Assembly: GCA_035541415.1 (NCBI GenBank) | Contig: DATKNI010000030.1 | Location: 8,502 to 72,501 of the forward strand | Direction of reading: 5' to 3' | DNA from: JAKAGE01 sp035541415 | GTDB lineage: Bacteria; Patescibacteriota; Minisyncoccia; UBA6257; 2-01-FULL-56-20 | DNA: 64,000 bases | In this document: positions 25,134-33,232 of the stretch, piece after piece | Layout of the letters: the number at the start of each line of letters is the position of its first letter | Position numbering within the stretch: the stretch's first letter is position 1 | Program-made: the position numbers and the translations under genes | The notes under the pieces: generated by a model | Told to the model about the DNA's origin: nothing | The model's input: the letters and a program-made list of their open reading frames with translations, nothing else | The model's database searches: none

Positions 25134-25250
25134 ATGTCCCGCAAGGTCAAAATATGGATCATCGGCATAGCCATCGTGATCATAGCGATTCTCGTAGCCG
25201 CCTATTATACGATTCCATTGTTCGTCCATCTTGACGGATTCGCATCGTAA
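25134..25250 (+). CDS. 38-residue single-span membrane miniprotein
   Basis: The ATG lies 2 nt after the lipase stop, and the frame runs 38 codons to TAA. The peptide is a basic start (MSRKVK), one long hydrophobic helix IWIIGIAIVIIAILVAAYY and a short tail ending DGFAS, so it would insert with the N-terminus inside. Tight coupling to the lipase gene suggests it is translated with it, perhaps as an anchor or quality-control partner. No homologue is recognised. Confidence 0.55.
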   Translation: MSRKVKIWIIGIAIVIIAILVAAYYTIPLFVHLDGFAS

Positions 25251-25262
25251 AAACGGATCGTA

Positions 25263-26600
25263 CTATTCCGGATTCGAGATCAGCGATTTCACCGTCTTCA
25301 AGATGATCGCCCAGTCGAGGACGACGGAACGGTTTTTCAGATAATAGATATCGTATTCAAGCTTTTGCATCACGTCCTCGATCGTGGTGTCTTTGCGCCA
25401 GTGGATCTGGGCCCAGCCGGTCACGCCTGGTTTTGCGAGCAGGCGAACCTCGTAATAGGGGATCTGGGATTTGAGTTTCTCAACGAATTCGGGGCGCTCC
25501 GGACGAGGGCCGACAAATGAAAGGTCGCCCTTCACGATGTTCCAGAGCTGTGGGAGCTCGTCGAGGTGCGAGAGGCGCAGGAACCGTCCGATGCTCGTTG
25601 CCCGCGGATCGTTCAGCGAGCTCCATACGGCGCCGTTCTTTTCGGCGTCGATGCGCATGGTGCGGAATTTGTAGAGCGTGAACGGACGCTCTTTTTCGCC
25701 GACGCGGATTTGGCGGTAGATGATGGGGCCGCGCGACGTGAGTTTTATGAGGATTGCGATGAGAAGTTCGAGCGGCGAGAGAAGAATGCCGAGCAATAAC
25801 GCCGCCGTAAATTCCGATGCGCGCTTGAGCTGGTCGTAAAAGCGAACTTCGGCGGCAACGTTCTCGATGAGCCACGCCTCTTCGACGGCGCGCAGGGGGA
25901 TTTTGCGCAGGATATTTTCATAAAATGCCACAAGATCAATCACGAGGATGCCGCTGCCGAATAATTCGTACAGCGTGCGGACGAGGCGTCCGTCGCGCTT
26001 GAGCTGGTGCGGGATGACGATGAGATTGATGCCGTGCGCGCGTGCGGCGGCGCGAAGCTGTTCCGGCGCGGCGTATGCCTGGTCTTCGCTGAACTCGGCT
26101 CGGATTTCATATCCAAGCTGGGGAGCTTCGCGCACGACCCGCTTCACTTCTTCCGCGACGATGCCGCTGCCGACGAGAATCGCCTTGTTCGGCGCTTCGC
26201 CGAACGTCATCCAGCGATTTGCGCCGCGCCGCCAGAAAATTTCCGCGATGGCGAAGATGACGGTGAAGATGAGAAGGTTGGTTTTCGGCGTGATGCCGAA
26301 CGCAGGAACCAAATAGAAGAGGAGTGCGGCAAGCACGGCGTTCACCGCAAGCGTGAGGAGAAGGGTTTTGATGAAATCGAGATTGTTGCGCAGCCGGCGC
26401 AAGTCGTAGAGTCCTGACACGTAGAACAGGAGAATCCACAGCACAAAGATGACCGAAAACGCAAAAGCGTGGTCTTTGAGGAATTCGGCATAAAACGAAG
26501 CCCGATAGCGGATGAGGAGCGTCCCAAAAAGCGACGCATAGAGGACGACGACGTCGCCTACGAGTAAAAGAAATACTTTCAGTTTATTTGCGCCTTGCAT
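25263..26600 (-). CDS. Undecaprenyl-phosphate sugar phosphotransferase, WcaJ/WbaP type
   Basis: This 445-residue protein has four or five N-terminal transmembrane segments, a CoA-binding-like middle (AILVGSGIVAEEVKRVV) and a C-terminal bacterial sugar transferase domain: KRASEFTAALLLGILLSPL, YRQIRVGEKERPFTLYKFRTM, LSHLDELPQLWNIVKGDLS and VGPRPERPEF. It should transfer a hexose 1-phosphate from a nucleotide sugar to undecaprenyl phosphate, the first step of the lipid-linked glycan. ATG 26600 is taken; a TTG three codons upstream is possible. Confidence 0.9.
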   Translation of the reverse strand: MQGANKLKVFLLLVGDVVVLYASLFGTLLIRYRASFYAEFLKDHAFAFSVIFVLWILLFYVSGLYDLRRLRNNLDFIKTLLLTLAVNAVLAALLFYLVPAFGITPKTNLLIFTVIFAIAEIFWRRGANRWMTFGEAPNKAILVGSGIVAEEVKRVVREAPQLGYEIRAEFSEDQAYAAPEQLRAAARAHGINLIVIPHQLKRDGRLVRTLYELFGSGILVIDLVAFYENILRKIPLRAVEEAWLIENVAAEVRFYDQLKRASEFTAALLLGILLSPLELLIAILIKLTSRGPIIYRQIRVGEKERPFTLYKFRTMRIDAEKNGAVWSSLNDPRATSIGRFLRLSHLDELPQLWNIVKGDLSFVGPRPERPEFVEKLKSQIPYYEVRLLAKPGVTGWAQIHWRKDTTIEDVMQKLEYDIYYLKNRSVVLDWAIILKTVKSLISNPE

Positions 26601-26647
26601 GCCGTTCAATAGTGAATACGCCTTTTTGTACCATATCGGTGCGGCGA

Positions 26648-27529
26648 CTACAACTTTGCGATGGCGCGCGCCGCAAGATAGATAGCGATGATGATGGCGG
26701 TGATGGCAATCAGCACGAAAACGAAGAAAATAGTCGCGATGAGGGCCTCCCGGTCTTTCCGTTCCGGCTGGTACAGCGTGCCTTCCTTGCCGAAGCGGAT
26801 TTCCTTGGACGACATCGTCCAGGGGCGGCGGAAGATAAGCATCCAGAAATTATTAAGGGCATACCGGAACCCCATCATCCACGCGCCCTCCGCAGCGAGG
26901 CGGCGGCCCGACGTGAGGATGGGAATCGAGAGTGTGAATTTGACGCGGCCCACTTTGCTGAGGCGGATCGCATTGTCCGTGTCGTCGCCGTAGAACGTGA
27001 TGTTCACGTTCTGTCCGCCGATTTTCTGGAACGCATCGCGCCGCACGGTGTAGTTGCCGCCTTGGATCGTGGTTGAGATGCCAAAGAACGTTTTCCCAAA
27101 GAGATAAATGCCGTAGTCGAGATAATAGAAGATGCGCACGAGCATGCGGATGTGCATCGGAAGGTCGTAATAGATGAAGGGGCCGCTCACGCAGACGAGC
27201 TTTGGGTCGCGGGCGAATTCAGCCTCAACTTTTTTGAGCCAGCCCGGCGGCATGATGGTGTCGGCGTCGATGAATGCCACGAGGGCGCCGCGCGACGCGA
27301 GGAATCCCGCTTGCCGCGTTGCGTTTGCTCCGCGCTTTGATTCACGAACGAGTTTCACGCCGGGATATTTTGCCACGACGCCATCCGTGTGATCGTTGGA
27401 GCTGTTGTCCGCAACGATGACCTCAACATCGTTTCTGCCGGCCGCTTCTTTGAGGATCGATTCGAGGCACGCGCCGATGTAATTCTCTTCGTTGTAGGCG
27501 GGTACGACGAAACTGAACGCGATGTCCAT
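26648..27529 (-). CDS. Membrane glycosyltransferase, family 2
   Basis: This 293-residue protein has FSFVVPAYNEENYIGACLES, ADNSSNDHTDGVV and FIDADTIMPPGWL (DxD metal site), followed by GGNYTVRRDAF and YGDDTDNAIRLS for the acceptor side. A transmembrane helix near the C-terminus (ATIFFVFVLIAITAIIIAIY) anchors it. TAAACT ends 6 nt before the ATG on the minus strand, so a leaderless mRNA is predicted. It lies between the initiating transferase and a second GT2; acceptor unknown. Confidence 0.82.
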   Translation of the reverse strand: MDIAFSFVVPAYNEENYIGACLESILKEAAGRNDVEVIVADNSSNDHTDGVVAKYPGVKLVRESKRGANATRQAGFLASRGALVAFIDADTIMPPGWLKKVEAEFARDPKLVCVSGPFIYYDLPMHIRMLVRIFYYLDYGIYLFGKTFFGISTTIQGGNYTVRRDAFQKIGGQNVNITFYGDDTDNAIRLSKVGRVKFTLSIPILTSGRRLAAEGAWMMGFRYALNNFWMLIFRRPWTMSSKEIRFGKEGTLYQPERKDREALIATIFFVFVLIAITAIIIAIYLAARAIAKL

Positions 27530-27579
27530 ACCCCTAGTTTAGCACGACGAGAGAAGGGTGCTGCGAGGGCGAACCTCCC

Positions 27580-28305
27580 TTATCGCACCGGTTCCCACGT
27601 GTCCGACGAGCGCTTAAAGAGCCAGAATGAAATGCCGTTGTGGATCCATTTGTACATCGTCCGCCATGCGCCAAAATGGTGGAACCGGCGGCCTTCGTGG
27701 TAGACGGCAAGGTCCCATGCGACGCGGGTGTGCCCGAATTTGGCGAGCTTGCCAAAGAGGTCCACGTCTTCCGCGGTCGTGAGGCGCTCATCGAAGCCGC
27801 CGGTTTTTTTGAACGCGTCGGCTTTCACCATGATGAATTTTCCCGACGCGATTCCCACGCGGAGCATTTTATTCAAAAAGAAGAACCAGACATTCATGAG
27901 GAACGACACGGCGCGGTCGCTCCGCGTCGCCACGGCTTCGGAAACTTTGATCTGCGCCGAGAGGCCGAGCAATTTCGGGTCGTTATCAAAACGCGCAAGC
28001 GTTTTCCGGAAAAACGTATTTGGATCGGGGACGAACGTGTCGGAATCAATGAAGACAAAATATTTTCCAGCGGCAACCGCAACGCCGTCATTGCGTCCCG
28101 GCGAAACGCCCGGCTTTTTGCCGGGGGCAAGGAGGACGACTTTGTCGGCGCAGGTGCGCGCGATTGTGACGGTCTGGTCCGTGCTCGCCGTATCCGAGAC
28201 GATCACTTCGTGCGGCACGGTGAGGCGCGAAAACTGGCGGACGGTTTGCTCGATTTTCTTTTCCTCATTGAAAACCGGGATGATGATGGAGAGCAGGGGA
28301 TCCAT
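27580..28305 (-). CDS. Family 2 glycosyltransferase
   Basis: This 241-residue GT-A protein shows LSIIIPVFNEEKKIEQTV, SDTASTDQTVTIA, GRNDGVAVAAGKYFVFIDSD (metal Asp pair) and GGFDERLTTAEDVDLFGKL with the catalytic acidic pair. It resembles the neighbour at 26648, which may reflect an old duplication. The real start is ATG 28305, only 5 nt after the DedA stop, so these two are one transcription unit. The longer open frame to 28485 would overlap DedA. Confidence 0.8.
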   Translation of the reverse strand: MDPLLSIIIPVFNEEKKIEQTVRQFSRLTVPHEVIVSDTASTDQTVTIARTCADKVVLLAPGKKPGVSPGRNDGVAVAAGKYFVFIDSDTFVPDPNTFFRKTLARFDNDPKLLGLSAQIKVSEAVATRSDRAVSFLMNVWFFFLNKMLRVGIASGKFIMVKADAFKKTGGFDERLTTAEDVDLFGKLAKFGHTRVAWDLAVYHEGRRFHHFGAWRTMYKWIHNGISFWLFKRSSDTWEPVR

Positions 28306-28310
28306 GGCGG

Positions 28311-28913
28311 CTAGAATTTCGGCGGCATTTCGCCGAAGCGCTTGCGCATCGCCTTCCCGAATCCCCAGACGATGAGAACGAGTGTAATAATGAGGCCGAT
28401 GACAAAGCCCCAGCGAAGGCTCTTGTCTACCACAAAATAGAGGTTGCCGAAGAAATAACCGAGGGCAAAAAGAAATCCGGCCCAAATGAATTCGCCGAAG
28501 AAATTGATCGTGATGTATTTTTTGAACGAAACTTTCGCCGCCCCTGCGGCGATGAGCGTTGCAATCGCAAAACCGAATCCGGTCGTGAGCTTCGAGATGA
28601 AAAGGATTTTGGTCTGGTGCTCCTTGAAGAATTCTTCGGCGCGCTCCACGTTCTGGCTCGAGATATTAATCCAGTGGCCGTATTTTTCGATGAGCGGCCG
28701 GCCGCCGTGGCGCCCCACAAAATACCAGATCACGTCGCCCGTGAGGTCGCCCGCGATCATCGTGAGGTAGATCGGCCAAAAATCAAAAAAATTGAGGCGG
28801 ACCAGAAAGCCCGCGACCATCATTACGACAGGCCCCTCGACGATAGCGAGGGGATAGGCGATCCAGTATCGATACGTTAAGAGCGTTTGTACAAACGGTG
28901 CGGTTAATGGCAT
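28311..28913 (-). CDS. DedA-family membrane protein
   Basis: This 200-residue protein has four or five hydrophobic segments and the DedA (SNARE-associated, VTT-fold) pattern: EGPVVMMVAGFLVR, then the re-entrant loop GDLTGDVIWYFVGRHGG with the conserved acidic and Arg residues, then FISKLTTGFGFAIATLIAAGAAK. Family members move or flip phospholipids or undecaprenyl phosphate across the membrane, which would help a glycan locus recycle its carrier. TATAAT lies 16 nt upstream of the ATG. Confidence 0.82.
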   Translation of the reverse strand: MPLTAPFVQTLLTYRYWIAYPLAIVEGPVVMMVAGFLVRLNFFDFWPIYLTMIAGDLTGDVIWYFVGRHGGRPLIEKYGHWINISSQNVERAEEFFKEHQTKILFISKLTTGFGFAIATLIAAGAAKVSFKKYITINFFGEFIWAGFLFALGYFFGNLYFVVDKSLRWGFVIGLIITLVLIVWGFGKAMRKRFGEMPPKF

Positions 28914-28991
28914 GTTTGCTCGTCCATTTATTATACTGGATTATACGAAAACAAGGCATTTTGGTGATAGTATTGATTTATACCATCTCAC

Positions 28992-29663
28992 ATGAAGAAC
29001 CCATTCTGGCGTTATAAGGGATTCTGGCCGCCCGAGCGGAAGCGATCGATGTATTTGGGGATCGTGCTCCTCGTGCTCGCCATCATCGTGCAGTTCACGC
29101 TGGGGCCATTCGGGTCGCGCCACGCGATGACCGCAGCCCCGGCCGGGGATATTTTTCTCGACAATCTTCCGGTTGTAAATCTGACGGGCGTGATTGTTTT
29201 CTGGACCCTCGCGCTGTGGGTGCTTGCGTGGTGCCTCCTCGTCACGCGTCCGCAGTATTTGATTTTCGGCACCAAGGCGATTGCCGTCTACATTATGTGC
29301 CGGGCGTTTTTTGTGAGCCTCACGCATATCGGCCCGTACCCGATTAATTTTTCGCCGAGCCCGGAAAATATCGGATTCCATTTTTATCAGCTGTGGACGT
29401 ATCAGGGAAATTTTTTCTTTTCGGGGCACACCGCATTCCCGTTTCTCATGGCGCTCATCTTTTGGGATGAGAAGATCTGGCGCCGCTTTTTCCTGTTCCT
29501 CTCGTTTTTCTTCGGCCTCACGGTGCTCCTTGCGCACGTCCACTATTCGATCGACGTATTTGCCGCGCCGTTCATCACCTACGCCACGTTTGTCGCGACG
29601 GCCCGGATGTTCCACGACGATTACAAGCTTTTGCCGGGAGAGCGGCCCGGTTTGCCGGCGTAG
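28992..29663 (+). CDS. PAP2_C (sphingomyelin-synthase-like) membrane protein
   Basis: This 223-residue membrane protein has five or six helices. FFFSGHTAFPFLMAL and LLAHVHYSIDVFAAPF carry the two His and the Asp of the PAP2_C branch. In that branch the catalytic triad resembles lipid phosphate phosphatases, but the enzymes transfer phospho-head groups. The bacterial role is not settled; a lipid phosphatase or head-group transferase is likely. TATACC ends 7 nt before the ATG. The gene is divergent from the DedA gene. Confidence 0.7.
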   Translation: MKNPFWRYKGFWPPERKRSMYLGIVLLVLAIIVQFTLGPFGSRHAMTAAPAGDIFLDNLPVVNLTGVIVFWTLALWVLAWCLLVTRPQYLIFGTKAIAVYIMCRAFFVSLTHIGPYPINFSPSPENIGFHFYQLWTYQGNFFFSGHTAFPFLMALIFWDEKIWRRFFLFLSFFFGLTVLLAHVHYSIDVFAAPFITYATFVATARMFHDDYKLLPGERPGLPA

Positions 29664-29667
29664 CTTC

Positions 29668-29696
29668 TTGCCGCTCGCGCGAGATCGCGATATCAT
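29668..29696 (+). promoter_or_regulatory. Promoter of the DsbA-like gene
   Basis: TTGCCG, a 17-nt spacer and TATCAT ending 7 nt before ATG 29704. The -35 box overlaps the end of the preceding gene region. Confidence 0.55.
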
Positions 29697-29703
29697 TACC
29701 CGT

Positions 29704-30564
29704 ATGGAACAAAACGAACACGATAAGGAACAAAAACACGAGGCGGAGGCGCACGGCTCTCTGGAGTCTGATGCGCGCGCGGCGGAGGCCGTTTCGGCTC
29801 CGGTGAAGAAAGATAAATTTTTGCCGGTTAGCATTCTGATTGCGGCGATCGTGATCGGCGGGTCAATTGTGTTCGCGACGGTTTACCACCCTGCGGCGCA
29901 GCAGCCTGCAACCGACGGAACCGGCGCCCAGCCGGGCGGCGCGGCGCAAACGGGCAATCTCGCCGGAACGGAAGAAACGGCAGCCCAGATCAATACGCTC
30001 GGCCCGCGCGACGCCATCCTCGGCGACCCGAATGCGCCGATAACGCTCATCGAATACGGCGACTACCAGTGTCCGTTCTGCAGCCGCTACTTCACCACGC
30101 TTGAACCGACGATCCAGCAGCAATATATCAACACCGGAAAGGTGAAGATGGTGTTCCGGAATTTTGCATTCCTCGGCTCCGAGTCGACGCTCTCTGCCGA
30201 AGCAGCCGAATGTGCGGAAGATCAAAACCAGCTGTGGGCTTATCACGACGCGTTGTACAAGGCGAAAGCGGCTGATTTTGCGAAGGGGAATGGGGAAGAT
30301 GATGGGTTCTTTACGCAGGCATTTCTCCTCCAAACCGCGCAGAATCTCCATCTCAATGTTTCGACGTTCACGTCGTGCCTCACAGCCCACAAGAACCAGA
30401 GCCTTGTCGCGCAGGAATACCAGGATGCCGCAAAGGCCGGCGTAAACTCGACGCCCTCCACGTTCATTAACGGCAAGATGGTTGTGGAAACGGATGGTTC
30501 GAGCGCTGGTGCGGATAATGCTTTGATCCTCAAGGAGCTCGCCGACGCGACAGCCGGAAAATAG
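29704..30564 (+). CDS. DsbA-family thiol:disulfide oxidoreductase, membrane-anchored
   Basis: This 286-residue protein has a charged N-terminus, one transmembrane helix (about 43-60, FLPVSILIAAIVIGGSIVFA), a low-complexity Gly/Ala/Gln linker, then a thioredoxin fold of the Thioredoxin_4/DsbA type. IEYGDYQCPFCSRYF holds the active CPFC (Cys123 and Cys126), and NSTPSTFING is the cis-Pro loop. It should oxidise or isomerise disulfides in exported proteins. The real start is the ATG at 29704; the frame is open much further upstream, but this would overlap the PAP2_C gene. A terminator follows. Confidence 0.87.
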   Translation: MEQNEHDKEQKHEAEAHGSLESDARAAEAVSAPVKKDKFLPVSILIAAIVIGGSIVFATVYHPAAQQPATDGTGAQPGGAAQTGNLAGTEETAAQINTLGPRDAILGDPNAPITLIEYGDYQCPFCSRYFTTLEPTIQQQYINTGKVKMVFRNFAFLGSESTLSAEAAECAEDQNQLWAYHDALYKAKAADFAKGNGEDDGFFTQAFLLQTAQNLHLNVSTFTSCLTAHKNQSLVAQEYQDAAKAGVNSTPSTFINGKMVVETDGSSAGADNALILKELADATAGK

Positions 30565-30585
30565 TTACACGAGCAAACAAGAAAT

Positions 30586-30609
30586 CCCGGGGCGGCCCCG
30601 GGTTTTTTT
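30586..30609 (+). terminator. Rho-independent terminator after the DsbA-like gene
   Basis: CCCGGGG and CCCCGGG pair around a 3-nt loop, followed by seven T. Confidence 0.93.
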
Positions 30610-30614
30610 ACGGC

Positions 30615-30642
30615 TTGACATATAAGGATATGCTAATATGAT
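30615..30642 (+). promoter_or_regulatory. Consensus promoter of the arsR-like gene
   Basis: A consensus TTGACA, a 16-nt spacer and TATGAT, which ends exactly 6 nt before ATG 30649. It is the clearest leaderless promoter in the window, and it begins 6 nt after the upstream terminator's T-run. Confidence 0.8.
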
Positions 30643-30648
30643 TATTAC

Positions 30649-30996
30649 ATGCCCACCAACTGCAAAGAAATCGAACGCTTTGGAAAGGGGATCGGCAATG
30701 AAGCCCGGTACCGGATCCTCCAAGCGCTTTTGAAGGGCCGCAAAACCGTGAGCGAGCTTGTGACGATCGCGCGCTTGAGCCAGCCCGCCGTTTCCCAGCA
30801 TCTCAAAACGCTCAAAGCAAGCGAACTCGTCATCGATGAGCGGCGCGGCAAAGAAGTGTTTTATGCGGTGAACGCCGAGTATCTTCTTGAGCTGCTCGCC
30901 CGGCTTTCGCAGGATGCCCGTCCGTGCATGGACGGGAGAGCGAAAGCGAAAGCGGCGAAAAGGCCAAGGATGTCGAAAATGCAAAAGGTCAAATAA
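30649..30996 (+). CDS. ArsR-family winged-helix regulator
   Basis: This 115-residue protein has GNEARYRILQALLKGRKTVSE, LVTIARLSQPAVSQHLKTLK (recognition helix) and a wing with VIDERRGKEVFYAVNAEYL. This is the standard ArsR/SmtB fold. It lacks the CxC metal site of ArsR itself, so it may sense redox state or another ligand. The basic C-terminal tail has only one Cys (RPCMDG). It is followed after 20 nt by an FMN reductase gene, probably in the same unit, which suggests local control of redox genes. Confidence 0.85.
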   Translation: MPTNCKEIERFGKGIGNEARYRILQALLKGRKTVSELVTIARLSQPAVSQHLKTLKASELVIDERRGKEVFYAVNAEYLLELLARLSQDARPCMDGRAKAKAAKRPRMSKMQKVK

Positions 30997-31016
30997 TAAT
31001 TAATAAAAATTTAACA

Positions 31017-31610
31017 ATGGATCCGATCAAGATTAAGGTGATTATCGGCAGCACGCGTCCGGGCCGTTTCAGCGAGAAGCCGGCGCGGTGGATTTTTGAA
31101 GAAGCAAAGAAAGTCGAAGGCGTGGAAGCGGAGCTGCTCGATCTGCGGGATTATCCGTTGCCGTTTTTTGACGAGGCGCTGCCGCCTTCGATGACAAAAG
31201 AGCCGTATGCGAATCCCGTCGTACAGCAATGGACCGCAAAAATTGCCGATGGAGACGCGTTCATCGTACTGACGCCGGAATATAACCACGGCCCGTCGGC
31301 GGTCCTCAAGAATGCGATTGACTATGTCGGCAAGGAGTGGAACAAGAAGCCGGTCGGTTATGTGAGCTGGGGAAGCGTGTCCGGCGCTCGCGTCGTGGAG
31401 ATGCTCCGCTTGACTGCGGTCGAGCTCCAAATGGCGCCGATCCGGCAGGCGCTCTATCTGCCCGGCACGGTGTATATGGCCGTGAAAGACGTGCCGACGG
31501 AAGCCATAAAACCGGAGATGTTTGAAGCGGTCGCTCCGGCACAAGCCGCGTTTTTTGCCCAACTTATGTGGTGGGCGCGGGCGCTCAAGACGGCGCGGTC
31601 AGCCGGGTAA
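31017..31610 (+). CDS. NADPH-dependent FMN reductase-like flavoprotein
   Basis: This 197-residue flavodoxin-fold protein binds FMN phosphate through IIGSTRPGRFSEK, and TPEYNHGPSAVLKNAIDYV is the characteristic second loop of the FMN_red family. It should reduce free FMN or quinones with NAD(P)H. ATG 31017 gives the usual N-terminus, 20 nt after the arsR-like stop. It may supply reduced flavin in a bacterium that also encodes ApbE and a flavin-carrying membrane system at 42.9-45.7 kb, but that link is inference. Confidence 0.85.
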   Translation: MDPIKIKVIIGSTRPGRFSEKPARWIFEEAKKVEGVEAELLDLRDYPLPFFDEALPPSMTKEPYANPVVQQWTAKIADGDAFIVLTPEYNHGPSAVLKNAIDYVGKEWNKKPVGYVSWGSVSGARVVEMLRLTAVELQMAPIRQALYLPGTVYMAVKDVPTEAIKPEMFEAVAPAQAAFFAQLMWWARALKTARSAG

Positions 31611-31626
31611 CGGGCGTTCGGCTAAA

Positions 31627-31655
31627 TTGCCCGCAAGCGGCTCGCGGCGTACAAT
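31627..31655 (+). promoter_or_regulatory. Promoter of the SPW-repeat gene
   Basis: TTGCCC, a 17-nt spacer and TACAAT, ending 8 nt before ATG 31664. Confidence 0.55.
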
Positions 31656-31663
31656 GACCCTAT

Positions 31664-31855
31664 ATGGCCAAATCGTGGACAACGCTCATCGTGGGAGTCT
31701 GGATCGTGATCTCTCCCTGGCTCCTCGGATTCGCGGATATCTCCGTCATGAAATGGAGCAACCTCGCGGCCGGAACGGTAGTCATCCTGTTCGCCGTCTG
31801 GGACATCTTCGGAGAAAAGCCGCAAACACCATCGGTCGAAGAACATAAAAAATAA
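31664..31855 (+). CDS. Small SPW-repeat membrane protein
   Basis: This 63-residue protein has two transmembrane helices and one SPW motif: WIVISPWLLGF in helix 1, then WSNLAAGTVVILFAVW in helix 2. Larger family members carry two repeats, so this is a half-size form that might dimerise. The function of the family is unknown. It precedes the glutaredoxin gene by 15 nt and shares its promoter. Confidence 0.72.
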   Translation: MAKSWTTLIVGVWIVISPWLLGFADISVMKWSNLAAGTVVILFAVWDIFGEKPQTPSVEEHKK

Positions 31856-31870
31856 TCAACATTTATCATC

Positions 31871-32122
31871 ATGCCAACCGCACAGCACAAAGTAACCATC
31901 TACAGCACGCCGTCATGCGTGTACTGCAAGATGGCAAAAGAATTCTTTGCCAAGAACGGCGTTTCATATCAAGAGCACAACGTTGCATCCGATTTGGAGG
32001 CCCGCAAGGAAATGGTTGAAAAATCGCAGCAGCTCGGCGTTCCGGTCATCGAAGTCGATGACAACATCATCATCGGTTTCGACCAGAAGACGCTCGAACA
32101 GGTTCTGGAACTCAAGAAATAA
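31871..32122 (+). CDS. Glutaredoxin-like protein
   Basis: This 83-residue thioredoxin-fold protein has TIYSTPSCVYCKMAKEFF (active-site CVYC), the cis-Pro loop GVPVIEVDD and the GFDQKTLEQ ending of the NrdH/YruB-like glutaredoxins. These take electrons from thioredoxin reductase rather than glutathione, which fits the trxB-like gene that follows after 85 nt. The gap holds a long hairpin (32131-32192). Confidence 0.88.
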   Translation: MPTAQHKVTIYSTPSCVYCKMAKEFFAKNGVSYQEHNVASDLEARKEMVEKSQQLGVPVIEVDDNIIIGFDQKTLEQVLELKK

Positions 32123-32130
32123 ATGACGGC

Positions 32131-32192
32131 TGGATGTTCTTGCCCTTTGCCTCCGAGCGAAGACGAGCGTCGGCAAAGGACAAGAACATCCA
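32131..32192. repeat. Long-armed inverted repeat between glutaredoxin and thioredoxin reductase genes
   Basis: Arms 32131-32151 and 32172-32192 are complementary over 21 bp with one mismatch, around a 20-nt centre that holds the direct repeat GAGCG-N5-GAGCG. No T-run follows. The mismatch becomes a G-U pair only in a minus-strand transcript. It begins 8 nt after the glutaredoxin stop. Confidence 0.75.
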
Positions 32193-32207
32193 TTCCGTAA
32201 AATATTC

Positions 32208-33143
32208 ATGATTTACGACCTTATCATTATCGGCGGCGGCCCCGGCGGCGTAGCCGCAGGCATTTATGCCGCACGCAAAAAAATGAAATCCGTTTTGATA
32301 ACGGATTCGTTCGGCGGCCAATCGCTCAACTCCGCCGGCATCGAAAACTGGATCGGCACAAAAGCGATCTCGGGTTTTGATCTGGCAAAAAATCTTGAGG
32401 AACATCTGCGATCGCAGGCTGGCATCGAGATTGTTGCGCCGGACATGGTGACGAAGATCGAAAAGAAAGATGTGGGAATTCCAAACGGGGGATTTTTGGT
32501 CACCACGCAAAGCGGAAAAACATTTGAAACAAAGTATGTGCTCGTCACGGCCGGCAGCCGGCGCAAACGCCTCGGCGTCCCGGGCGAAGACGCATTCGAC
32601 GGCAAGGGCGTGGTGTTCTGTACCACGTGCGATGCGCCGCTCTTTGAAGGCAAGACGGTTGCCGTGGTGGGCGGCGGCAACTCGGCGCTCGAAAGCGTGC
32701 TCGACCTCATTCCCTATGCTTCAAAAATATATTTAATCGTCCGCTCGAATGTCCTGAAGGGCGATCCCGTTTCGCAGGAAAAAGTGAAAACCCATCCGCA
32801 AGTTACGATCATGTGGAACACCGTCATCGAAGAGATCCGCGGCGATAAGTTTGTGACGGGCGTCCGGTACAAAGACACGCAGACGGGCGAATCAAAAGAA
32901 CTCGCCCTCGACGGCGTATTCGTCGAAGTCGGCCTCACGCCGAATTCTGATTTCACGAAAGGGCTTTTGGAAACGGAGCAATATGGCCATATCCACGTTG
33001 ACCATCAGACCCAGGCCACGTCCCAGCCGGGCATCTGGGCGGCGGGGGATGTAACCGACGGCCTCTATCAGCAGAACAATATCTCCGTGGGCGACTCCAT
33101 TAAGGCGGTTTTGAACATCTACGACAAGATTAAAACGGGATAA
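32208..33143 (+). CDS. trxB: Thioredoxin reductase
   Basis: This 311-residue FAD/NAD protein has LIIIGGGPGGVAAGIYAAR for FAD, CTTCDAPLF with the redox-active CTTC, VAVVGGGNSALESVLDL for NADPH and WAAGDVTDGLYQQNNISVG for the FAD ribityl. The order and the length are those of low-molecular-weight thioredoxin reductases. It should reduce the glutaredoxin-like protein encoded upstream. Its stop lies 9 nt before the groES promoter. Confidence 0.9.
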   Translation: MIYDLIIIGGGPGGVAAGIYAARKKMKSVLITDSFGGQSLNSAGIENWIGTKAISGFDLAKNLEEHLRSQAGIEIVAPDMVTKIEKKDVGIPNGGFLVTTQSGKTFETKYVLVTAGSRRKRLGVPGEDAFDGKGVVFCTTCDAPLFEGKTVAVVGGGNSALESVLDLIPYASKIYLIVRSNVLKGDPVSQEKVKTHPQVTIMWNTVIEEIRGDKFVTGVRYKDTQTGESKELALDGVFVEVGLTPNSDFTKGLLETEQYGHIHVDHQTQATSQPGIWAAGDVTDGLYQQNNISVGDSIKAVLNIYDKIKTG

Positions 33144-33151
33144 ACCGGGGC

Positions 33152-33179
33152 TTGACGCAGGTAGACTCCCGAATATAAT
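33152..33179 (+). promoter_or_regulatory. groES-groEL promoter
   Basis: TTGACG, a 16-nt spacer and TATAAT. Transcription should start near 33186, at the edge of the CIRCE operator. Confidence 0.88.
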
Positions 33180-33184
33180 TGCTA

Positions 33185-33211
33185 TTGGCACTCTTTCGTC
33201 GGGAGTGCTAA
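33185..33211 (+). promoter_or_regulatory. CIRCE operator (HrcA binding site)
   Basis: TTGGCACTC, 9 nt, GAGTGCTAA. This matches the CIRCE consensus (TTAGCACTC-N9-GAGTGCTAA) with one change in the left arm. It overlaps the transcription start, so HrcA repression relieved by heat or unfolded protein is expected. hrcA itself is not in the window. Confidence 0.92.
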
Positions 33212-33232
33212 AATTTACCTACTATATAAAAA

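Noticed and set aside
28941..29834. 297-codon minus-strand open frame
   Set aside because: Antisense to the PAP2_C and DsbA genes, whose motifs are intact; low-complexity product.
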